Shown here: positions 1 to 5,387 of the stretch, piece by piece
Layout of the letters: every line of letters starts with the position of its first letter
Numbering within the stretch: the first letter of the stretch is position 1
Assembly (NCBI GenBank): GCA_027296925.1
Contig: JAPUIP010000152.1
Location: 1 to 8,637, forward strand
Length of the DNA stretch: 8,637 nt
Direction of reading: 5' to 3'
Source of the DNA: Candidatus Poribacteria bacterium
GTDB lineage: Bacteria; Poribacteria; WGA-4E; PCPOR2b
Translations under genes and position numbers: made by a program
Notes under the pieces: generated by a model
What the model was told of the DNA's origin: nothing
Databases searched by the model: none
The model's input: the letters and a program-made list of their open reading frames with translations, nothing else

Positions 1-15
1 CTCAGAATGACCTAA

Positions 16-1302
16 GCCTATGCCGGAATAGTCTCATTTGAAACGAAACGTGGTATTATAAGGCGTTCTGAGTTTCTGAGAAAGCTCAAGCCGTTTAAGG
101 AGGAAGAGGTCCTTGCCCGCGTCCAGACCCACCTGAAAATCCAGAGTCTCACGCAAGAACTGAGACAGAGAAATAGAGAACTCGAACAGGAGATCGAGAC
201 ACGCAAGCGGGCAGAAGAGGACCGAAACCTCGCTGAAGACGCCCGGCAAACAGCCGAAGAGCAACTTACCCTGATTTCTCAACTCAGCGCCGTTGGATTT
301 ATCGGTCAAAGCGAAGTCATCAAGAAAGCGATCTTAGAACCCATTCAAAAACTGAAGGCGAATGATACAATACCGGTTCTGATTACCGGAGAAACCGGAA
401 CCGGGAAAGAGTTGGTCGCGCAGGCGATTCATTATCAGAGCCGGCGATCAAAGGGGCCCTTAATTCCCCTCAGCTGTGCTACAATCCCTGAGGGGATGAT
501 CGAATCCGAATTGTTTGGACATAAACGCAGTGCATTTTCGGATGCAATAACAGATCGCCCCGGTGCGTTTGAGGAGGCGGATGGCGGGACGATCTTTCTC
601 GACGAGATTGGCGAACTGCCGCTGTCGATGCAACCCCGGCTGCTACGCGTATTGCAGGAGAAAAAGGTCAAACGCCTTGGGGAAAATCGGGAACGCCCCG
701 TGGATGTTCGCGTTGTCGCTGCAACAAATCGCGACCTCGAAGCGGAGGTCAGAAACGGCAATTTCCGGGAGGATCTCTACTTCCGTCTGGCTGGGTTTCC
801 AATTACGGTACCACCGTTGCGGAATCGCCCGGAAGATATTCCCTTACTCGCCAATCACTTTCTCAACCGGTGCGCAGAGGAAATGGGGCAGAAAAGGCCA
901 GCACTTCGCTCGGACACTCTGGATGCTTTAATAGAATACACCTTTCCCGGTAACGTGCGGGAACTGAAAAATATCATCGAACGGGCGCTCATAGAAAGCG
1001 ATGGCAAAACCATCTTACGGAGGCATCTGCACTTCGAACAAAATCGTGACGTTCCGCCCGAAGCCGGTGATTTGAGAGACGAAGTGCAAGCGGTTGATTC
1101 CCTGATACAATCGGTAATTTCAGAGCGATTGAGTTACGGCGCATCGTTGGATCGCTTTAAACGACGACTCATCGAACAGACATTGCATGAATGTAGCGGC
1201 AATCGTAGCAAAGCCGCGCGGTGGTTAGATATGCACCGTCCGAATCTGGTCGCGCTAATCAAGAACTTAGGCCTCACCACGGATAGAAAGCCCGCAGATT
1301 GA
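16..1302 (+). CDS. Sigma-54-type AAA+ response regulator, N-terminally truncated (no receiver domain)
   Basis: This is an NtrC-family enhancer-binding protein. The family uses ATP hydrolysis to remodel sigma-54 RNA polymerase. The open frame follows a stop at 13-15. It encodes only the end of a receiver domain (KPF then EEEVLARVQTHL, about 91-135) and a charged coiled-coil linker (about 136-285). An AAA+ domain follows: Walker A GETGTGKE at 388-411, Walker B GGTIFLDEIGELP near 577-615, FREDLYFRL near 763-789, and FPGNVREL near 943-966. A Fis-type helix-turn-helix closes the protein (SGNRSKAARWLDMHRPN, about 1195-1245). There is no in-frame ATG or GTG before the AAA+ domain. The first TTG (412) lies just after Walker A, so it cannot be the true start; CTG at 76 is possible. 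The GAFTGA loop reads SAFSDA. I infer a truncated gene, perhaps a pseudogene, because the phosphorylatable aspartate is absent. The family assignment is firm; whether it works is doubtful. Confidence 0.8.
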   Translation, partial: AYAGIVSFETKRGIIRRSEFLRKLKPFKEEEVLARVQTHLKIQSLTQELRQRNRELEQEIETRKRAEEDRNLAEDARQTAEEQLTLISQLSAVGFIGQSEVIKKAILEPIQKLKANDTIPVLITGETGTGKELVAQAIHYQSRRSKGPLIPLSCATIPEGMIESELFGHKRSAFSDAITDRPGAFEEADGGTIFLDEIGELPLSMQPRLLRVLQEKKVKRLGENRERPVDVRVVAATNRDLEAEVRNGNFREDLYFRLAGFPITVPPLRNRPEDIPLLANHFLNRCAEEMGQKRPALRSDTLDALIEYTFPGNVRELKNIIERALIESDGKTILRRHLHFEQNRDVPPEAGDLRDEVQAVDSLIQSVISERLSYGASLDRFKRRLIEQTLHECSGNRSKAARWLDMHRPNLVALIKNLGLTTDRKPAD

Positions 1303-1341
1303 CGCTCTTTGCCCCTGTGGAGCGGGGGAGTATCAGTTAAA

Positions 1342-1361
1342 GGGAAGGGGGAAGGGAGGGG
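1342..1361 (+). other. G-quadruplex candidate in convergent intergenic region
   Basis: Four G runs of 3, 5, 3 and 4 bases are separated by loops of 2, 2 and 1 bases. This fits the usual G3+N1-7 quadruplex pattern. The tract lies between the plus-strand regulator (stop at 1302) and the minus-strand zapA (stop at 1466), where the two transcripts converge. I see no intrinsic terminator with a U tract here. A structural role at the convergence is inference. Confidence 0.5.
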
Positions 1362-1405
1362 ATTTCATCCGCCACTTCAATATCGATTTAGATTGGGAGG
1401 ATGAA

Positions 1406-1513
1406 ATGGTTATTGAGAAGAAACATGGTCCTTTTGGAAATCCACGCGTTGGAAATGCACGCGCATTACCCCTGAATCGAGTATTCTGGATCAACCTTTG
1501 GCGCAGCACTTAA
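1406..1513 (+). CDS. Possible 35-residue small ORF
   Basis: ATG at 1406 is preceded by a strong Shine-Dalgarno sequence, GGGAGG at 1395-1400, with a 5-base spacer. The reading frame encodes 35 residues and ends at TAA 1511-1513. It overlaps the last 48 bases of zapA in antisense. Part of it (FGNPR/VGNAR) comes from a 15-bp tandem duplication. I recognise no family, signal peptide or membrane segment. It may be a chance frame; the ribosome-binding site is the only real support. Confidence 0.15.
   Translation: MVIEKKHGPFGNPRVGNARALPLNRVFWINLWRST
1434..1463. repeat. 15-bp tandem duplication
   Basis: Two adjacent 15-bp units, TTGGAAATCCACGCG and TTGGAAATGCACGCG, differ at one base. The array ends 2 bp before the zapA stop codon (1466-1468). 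Its length, a multiple of three, keeps the overlapping plus-strand frame open. Confidence 0.75.
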
Positions 1514-1831
1514 GGGGTCATGGTCCGGGCCGCCATTGATCACCTCATCCATCGTCTGGACGAGTTGGCGAATGGAATCCGCGTATCGCCTCTTCTCTTC
1601 GTGCATCTCCGCCGCAATATTTAGAGCGACCATGATTGCAACGCTGAGTTTATCGTATGTTCCCTTTTGACTCGCTTGATGCATCAGCCGATCCACATAA
1701 GCAGCTAACTCACGAATGTCATCCTCTGTCAAACTCTCAGTTGGCTTAATTGAGTATTGCGAGTCGAAGATATCCACCTGAATCGGCGAGGCGGGTGGAG
1801 CCGCTGAAGGAGAAGAATTTAGATTTTTCAT
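1466..1831 (-). CDS. zapA: Cell division protein ZapA
   Basis: ZapA is a small cytoplasmic protein that binds FtsZ and bundles its protofilaments in the Z ring. The protein has 121 residues. After a low-complexity Ser/Pro/Ala leader (about residues 1-16), residues 17-80 match the ZapA fold: a beta strand (VDIFDSQYSI), the helix EDDIRELAAYVDRLM, and D60-KLSVAIMVALNIAAEM leading into the C-terminal helix that forms the dimer or tetramer coiled coil. The C-terminal tail after about residue 100 is longer and looks unstructured. The ATG start is supported by AGGGA at 1836-1840, four bases upstream. It lies 80 bp downstream of aroE on the same strand, so cotranscription is possible. The match rests on the domain pattern; no close relative was compared. 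Confidence 0.85.
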   Translation of the reverse strand: MKNLNSSPSAAPPASPIQVDIFDSQYSIKPTESLTEDDIRELAAYVDRLMHQASQKGTYDKLSVAIMVALNIAAEMHEEKRRYADSIRQLVQTMDEVINGGPDHDPLSAAPKVDPEYSIQG

Positions 1832-1911
1832 AATTTCCCTACAATTGAGCGTGAAATTCTTCTATGATGTCCGCAATGTGTAGTACAGTGGTAGAAACAT
1901 CTGCTCACACA

Positions 1912-2772
1912 TTAAGTCTGATTTAGCGCCTCTTGCAGTGCTTTTCGCATTGTTTCAACCGGTGGATCGACACCCGTCCATTGCTCAAACGCAATCGCTC
2001 CCTGATGAACCAGCATGCCAAGCCCGCCGATTGTCTGACATCCCTTTTCCGCCGCCGCTTGCAGCAGGCGTGTTTCAGGGGGTGTGTAGACGATGTCGTA
2101 AACAATGGATTGGGACTTTAGCCATTCCGGACGAATTAACAACGGGTGCGAGACATCCATACTGGCAGAGGCGGTATTGACAATCAACTGACTCGTTCCG
2201 ACCGCCCCCGGTAACCTGCCGTCATCAAGCCCTATCCCGCAAATAGACACGCCTGTTTTCTTAGAAAGATCAGCGGCAAGGTTCACCGCTTTTGAGACGG
2301 TACGATTGGCGATGACAATCATACCCAATCCGGCGAGCGCCAGGGCTACGACAATCGCTCGTGCCGATCCGCCTGCACCAATCACGACGGCGGAGCCGCC
2401 TTCCGGTGCTTCGCGTCCGGCGTCATGCATCGCTTGTAAAAAGCCGGGGGCATCCGTATTATCGCCGGATATTTTTCCATCCTTGAAGATTAGCGTATTG
2501 ACCGCACCGATCAGCTCAGCCTCTCTCGATATCGCATCAAGAAACGGAATGACGTCCTGTTTGTGCGGAATGGTGACGTTAATCCCGACAACATTGAGGG
2601 CTTTGAACCCATCAATGGCAGCACGCAGATTATCCGATTGAACGTGAAACGGGACGTAAACATAGTCCAGCCCTAATGCCGCAAAGGCTGCGTTGTGCAT
2701 CTGTGGGGAACGGCTGTGTTTGACCGGATCGCCGATAATCCCAACGATTTTGGTTTGACCTGTGATTTGCAT
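1912..2772 (-). CDS. aroE: Shikimate dehydrogenase (NADP+)
   Basis: AroE reduces 3-dehydroshikimate to shikimate with NADPH, the fourth step of the shikimate pathway. The 286-residue length is normal for a monofunctional enzyme. The substrate domain begins with GDPVKHSRSPQMHN (residues 14-27), whose SRS serines bind shikimate. The catalytic lysine is K71 in NVTIPHK. N92 (GAVNT) and the catalytic aspartate D107 (GDNTDAPGF) are present. The Rossmann nucleotide loop is GAGGSAR (132-138), and NRT (156-158) marks preference for NADP+ over NAD+. C-terminal GGLGMLVHQGAIAFEQWTG is canonical. I see no good Shine-Dalgarno before the ATG at 2772, though no longer in-frame start is available. It sits upstream of zapA on the same strand, and a palindromic repeat separates it from the broken oxidoreductase behind it. 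All key residues are present, so I expect an active enzyme. Confidence 0.97.
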   Translation of the reverse strand: MQITGQTKIVGIIGDPVKHSRSPQMHNAAFAALGLDYVYVPFHVQSDNLRAAIDGFKALNVVGINVTIPHKQDVIPFLDAISREAELIGAVNTLIFKDGKISGDNTDAPGFLQAMHDAGREAPEGGSAVVIGAGGSARAIVVALALAGLGMIVIANRTVSKAVNLAADLSKKTGVSICGIGLDDGRLPGAVGTSQLIVNTASASMDVSHPLLIRPEWLKSQSIVYDIVYTPPETRLLQAAAEKGCQTIGGLGMLVHQGAIAFEQWTGVDPPVETMRKALQEALNQT

Positions 2773-2812
2773 CGGCGTAGAACGTGGTGCGTAAACAGCT
2801 TATACCGATTTA

Positions 2813-2967
2813 GGATTGAAACTTCCCATTTAGCACAGCCGTTTCGCCCCCCTCTCTGTCTGGGCGACCCCGTCTCCCTCCAACTTTGGGGGAGGTCGGT
2901 TGCCTCCACGCTGGTGGACGATACAGAGGGGGGCTTATCAGACACTTCAAATGGGAAACAGCAAGCC
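2813..2967. repeat. Palindromic intergenic element, MITE-like or structured repeat
   Basis: The space between aroE (start 2772) and the oxidoreductase remnant (stop 2978) is built of nested inverted repeats. The outer arms TTCCCATTT (2823-2831) and AAATGGGAA (2949-2957) are a perfect 9-bp pair, extended outward with partial matching to about 2813 and 2967. The middle arms 2846-2859 and 2923-2934 pair over 12 bp, apart from one extra CT on the left. The inner arms CCTCC (2877-2881) and GGAGG (2891-2895) close a 9-base loop. There is no convincing coding frame inside and no clear target-site duplication. It may be a non-autonomous element or a structured RNA; its identity is open. Confidence 0.55.
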
Positions 2968-2977
2968 TCGTCCAGTA

Positions 2978-3499
2978 TTACGCATCGCGCAGCAGTTCTC
3001 TCACTTTTTGCTTCGCGGCTTTCATCTTCGGATAGCGCACCTCTCGATAGCCACGGACCTCTTCAGGAATTTTCAGGGCGAGGACGTGATTCTCGTAACG
3101 CTTTGCATCATTCGGTGCAAAGGTGTCCACAACTTCGGCGATATACCAATCGCGGAACGCTCTTTCTTTCATGTGCCACTGCGAAAGCCAACGTCGGATA
3201 AACTTCATCCGTTTCATCAAATTCAGTTGCCAGTTTTTGGTGTTAATATCCCACTGGAGGTCAACCCCCCTGATGTTGAAACGCGGGCGGTTGAGGTGGG
3301 TATACTGGATCTTATCCCCGTTCGATTCATCGACATGATAGCGTTCTTTGTCCCGTTTGAGTTTCTCCTCGCTCGTCAGCAGGTGAGCCACGTAAATTTC
3401 GTCTTTGATGAGCATGACTTTATGCAGGTAGTTAATGGCAGCTTTCGTTGCACGGTAGTCTGCTTCAGGAAAGTCCTTTTCTCTTCGCCAATAGGACAT
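2978..3499 (-). pseudogene. Oxidoreductase C-terminal fragment (DUF6537-like)
   Basis: This open frame gives 173 residues from an ATG at 3499. From about residue 14 it matches the helical C-terminal region of fused indolepyruvate oxidoreductases. The pattern AINYLHKVMLIKDEIYVAHLL corresponds to the family's usual N-x-x-K-x-M-A-Y-K-D-E-Y-E-V-A-R-L. RFNIRG, the basic W/R-rich helix and EEVRGYREVRYPK near the end also fit. The ATG is an accident of the deletion joint and not a natural start. The frame is the same as that of the N-terminal fragment but differs from the middle one. Confidence 0.75.
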
Positions 3500-4333
3500 C
3501 TGGGTTGATTTGGATTTTCGTGGCGGACTTATGCCGCAGGAGTGGAATCAGTTGCTGGATGAGGATTGATGGGTTCAAACCGAGCGATTCGGGGATGCCT
3601 TCCAATCCTTCCGGGAATTCCTTCCCCCACACTTGCACAAATCGATCAATTTCACCATTCTGGTAAAGGTTGTTCAAAATTGCCTGCACATCCTTTTCAA
3701 GGAGTGGTCGCTTCTCCTCGATGATATAGATTTCGCGGACATGCGATGCAAATTCGCGCACAATCTCTTCATCAACGGGATGTGTCAAACCGAGCTTCAG
3801 GATGGGGATACGTCCCTGAAATTCCAGTTCATGAAGGGCATGTTGAAGATAAGTATACGCCAGACCAGAAGTGACAAACCCAATCTCGTATTGTGACTCA
3901 TTCAGATGGTAGATCTGATTTAGATTGTGTTCCCGCGCCACTTTAATCGCATTGGGAAAACGTTCGCCTAAAGTTTCGATCTCGATCCGAGCGCTATCCG
4001 GCGGCAAAACGACACGGTTTGAGCCATCAATCAATGCCGTATTGATGACGATCTGCTTTTTGGTGGTGATGTCGGGATAACGGTTCGGGCGAAGCTCGAC
4101 ATTCCCCCCACCGTCGGCTTGATTGACCGTGACCAGGTAAGTCGTATAAAGATTGGATCGAACAGAGATGTCAAAAGCAATGCTCAGCCAATCCTTCATG
4201 TCCTGGAATGTACCCGGTTCCACGACGGGTGTGTAAAGATGGCGTGCTAAAAAACGTGAGTCGGCAGGCACCTGTGTACTGCCCGACCAGGTATCATCTC
4301 CGACGACAACGACCGCCCCACCCGTAGCCCCGG
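3465..4333 (-). pseudogene. Oxidoreductase middle fragment (TPP pyrimidine domain, second half)
   Basis: The shifted frame resumes right after the TAG at 4334-4336 with LAGATGGAVVVVGDD, the loop typical of the pyruvate/indolepyruvate oxidoreductase N-terminal domain. It runs through SRFLARHLYTPVVEPG to the transketolase-C-like stretch that ends in EIYIIEEKRPLLE. The linker QLIPLLRHK...QINPDVLLAKRKGLS follows and the frame stops at 3465-3467. In the intact family this linker leads into the cysteine-rich TPP-binding half (FCSGCPHN-type motif), which is absent. The first ATG in this frame is at 4271, but the homologous sequence begins before it. Confidence 0.75.
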
Positions 4334-4648
4334 CTAGATTACTATCGCCAGTGCATCGGACGCCACGTGGAGTCCCACACTCTTCATAAACGCAACCGCA
4401 CGGAGGTTCGCCATCTGTGAACCGTTGAGTCTTGCGACACTCAAGGCTTCATTGTTTGCGATCTGTGCGAGGATACCGTTTTCCTTAAAAAGATCCGCGT
4501 TGTTCCGAATCACATCGAAGACCTCTGCGAGTGGTGAACCGGGGTATCCAGTGAGTAAATTGACTTGACTTTCAAGGGCGCCTTTTACCAGCAGTTCGCA
4601 GCCGGTATAAACATTTGTACCATGATCTTGAATAAACCTTCTGTCCAT
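4334..4648 (-). pseudogene. Oxidoreductase N-terminal fragment
   Basis: The ATG at 4648 is preceded by AGGTG with suitable spacing; a GTG at 4654 in the same frame overlaps that site and is less likely. The fragment shows GYPGSPLAEVFD and the NNEALSVA segment holding the glutamate expected to activate TPP, then AVAFMKSVGLHVASDALAIV. The next codons read ATC TAG. Adding one base in the TT at 4339-4340 would give V-N-L-A-G-A-T-G-G, which joins smoothly to the middle fragment. Confidence 0.8.
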
Positions 4649-4660
4649 ATTCACCTGCCC

Positions 4661-4689
4661 ATTCTAACAGTTAAGGTTGTAATCATCAA
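4661..4689 (-). promoter_or_regulatory. Candidate sigma-70 promoter for the broken oxidoreductase
   Basis: On the minus strand, TTGATG (4684-4689) and TAGAAT (4661-4666) are separated by exactly 17 bases. They match the -35 consensus at four of six positions and the -10 at five of six. The -10 ends only 12 bases before the ATG, leaving a very short leader that would barely include the AGGTG site. This makes the call tentative. Confidence 0.3.
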
Positions 4690-4702
4690 TTTGGCGTATC
4701 TT

Positions 4703-4757
4703 TTTGGAGTGCAGAAGCTTTGCTTCTGCTGCGAAAGCAGAGCTTTCGTACTCCAAA
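4703..4757. repeat. Double REP (BIME-like) repeat, left flank of transposase
   Basis: An outer 8-bp inverted repeat, TTTGGAGT (4703-4710) and ACTCCAAA (4750-4757), encloses two perfect hairpins. The first is GCAGAAGC/GCTTCTGC with a TTT loop (4711-4729). The second is CGAAAGC/GCTTTCG with an AGA loop (4732-4748). Each hairpin is preceded, on its own strand, by GGAG (4706-4709, and CTCC at 4751-4754). GGAG or GTAG upstream of a hairpin is the known hallmark of REP sequences served by REP-associated tyrosine transposases. The two REPs face each other, as in a BIME. Confidence 0.8.
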
Positions 4758-4792
4758 TTTTGTCAGATGACAAAATCTCCGTTTAGCTCGAA

Positions 4793-5335
4793 CTAGAAAT
4801 CATCGAATATACGGGCTTTATCGTAAGGTTGTTGGAATACACGTTTTGAAAAAGCCGGAGCAGCATTATCTACAAACCATTGATAACTGCAAAATGGATA
4901 TGCCTTTAACTCTGTGATTCCATGTTTTGCCGGATTCATGTGGACATAGTGCAACCGTGCCAGATAAGAGGTTTCGTGAGTAATGCACGTATCCCAATAA
5001 TTGTACCATACTCGGCGCCCCGGTGTTCCATTGAGTGCGTTGATCGATCTAGCAGAAATTGAATGAGCCGCCTGTATGAGACGTTTTAAGTTCTCAGCAG
5101 CACCGGGAGCTTGAGCGACAAAATGATAATGGTTTGAAAGTACGGCCCACGCCTCTAAATTCCAACCGAATTTTTGGATCTGATCGAAAAGCACACCACA
5201 GAGGGCCGCTTTTTTGACATCAGTGTCCAAGTAATGTTTCTTATAGAGCGTTCCGCCTGTCACCATGTAAATTGCATGCGGACGAAACAGATGCGATGGA
5301 TTGTGAGGATAGGTTTTATAGATTTCGCCGTTCAT
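4793..5335 (-). CDS. REP-associated tyrosine transposase (RAYT, IS200/IS605-like Y1 HUH)
   Basis: This single-domain Y1 transposase nicks single-stranded DNA at REP sequences through a 5'-phosphotyrosine link. It has 180 residues, normal for the family, and appears intact. The HUH motif is NHYHF, with H69 and H71 as metal ligands. The likely nucleophile is Y130 in HYVHMNPAKHGI, the family's Y-x-H-x-NP-x-K-x-G region. N-terminal HLFRPHAIYMVTGGTLYKKHYL is the usual first beta strand. A longer frame to 5395 exists, but its extra 20 residues translate the flanking repeat, so I choose the ATG at 5335. The upstream sequence has only a weak GAG. The right-hand REP-like hairpin ends 8 bases before this start and would form in the leader, where it could restrain translation; this is inference. 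The matching repeats on both sides suggest the enzyme recognises them. Confidence 0.9.
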   Translation of the reverse strand: MNGEIYKTYPHNPSHLFRPHAIYMVTGGTLYKKHYLDTDVKKAALCGVLFDQIQKFGWNLEAWAVLSNHYHFVAQAPGAAENLKRLIQAAHSISARSINALNGTPGRRVWYNYWDTCITHETSYLARLHYVHMNPAKHGITELKAYPFCSYQWFVDNAAPAFSKRVFQQPYDKARIFDDF

Positions 5336-5343
5336 ATCTCGTC

Positions 5344-5385
5344 TGTGGAGTGCAGAAACTCGACAGCAAGCTTTCGCACTCCACA
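5344..5385. repeat. REP-like inverted repeat, right flank of transposase
   Basis: Perfect 10-bp arms, TGTGGAGTGC (5344-5353) and GCACTCCACA (5376-5385), hold the GGAG and CTCC tetranucleotides. The inner part shares GTGCAGAA and AGCTTTCG with the left repeat but has lost the perfect inner hairpins. It lies 2 bp beyond the recN stop. It has no U tract in the direction of recN transcription, so it is not a standard terminator. Confidence 0.75.
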
Positions 5386-5387
5386 AT

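Larger units (their letters stand above)
2978..4648 (-). pseudogene. Broken fused indolepyruvate/2-oxoacid:ferredoxin oxidoreductase
   Basis: The intact family oxidatively decarboxylates aryl-pyruvates or other 2-oxoacids to acyl-CoA with thiamine diphosphate and ferredoxin. The fused form, with a C-terminal DUF6537-type domain, is roughly 1,150-1,200 residues. Here three minus-strand pieces can be read. They are the start of the TPP pyrimidine domain (4334-4648), its continuation in another frame (3465-4333), and the extreme C-terminal domain (2978-3499) back in the first frame. One missing base near 4337-4340 explains the first break. At the second break about half the protein is gone, including the TPP diphosphate-binding part, the cysteine motifs for the iron-sulfur cluster and the gamma domain. 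The remaining product could not be a working enzyme. The first break alone could be a sequencing error; the deletion cannot be explained that way unless the assembly is chimeric. Confidence 0.85.
4703..5385 (-). mobile_element. RAYT transposase cassette with flanking REP-like repeats
   Basis: One REP-associated tyrosine transposase gene (4793-5335) lies between two related inverted repeats (4703-4757 and 5344-5385). Both have the form GGAGTGCAGAA...AGCTTTCG-ACTCC in the same orientation. These elements lack classical terminal inverted repeats and target duplications. The boundaries given are the outer ends of the repeats and are inferred. The cassette lies between recN and the oxidoreductase remnant, 2 bp beyond the recN stop. 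Confidence 0.7.

Noticed and set aside
38..62. Possible promoter TTGAAA with TATTAT/TATAAG before the sigma-54 regulator
   Set aside because: The spacer is only 10-13 bases, too short for a normal sigma-70 promoter.
1308..1330. Possible terminator after the sigma-54 regulator (CCCC...GGGG)
   Set aside because: The stem is only 4-5 bp with an 8-base loop and no following T tract.
2695..3201. Plus-strand open frame of 168 codons across the aroE start and the oxidoreductase end
   Set aside because: It runs antisense to aroE and the DUF6537-like fragment, and its middle is the palindromic repeat; no domain is recognisable.
2900..3508. Plus-strand open frame of 202 codons
   Set aside because: It is the complement of the oxidoreductase C-terminal fragment, whose minus-strand reading matches a family.
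4703..4757. CRISPR repeat or tRNA-like cloverleaf
   Set aside because: The cloverleaf shape comes from two REP hairpins inside an outer stem; there are no repeat-spacer units, anticodon arm or CCA end.
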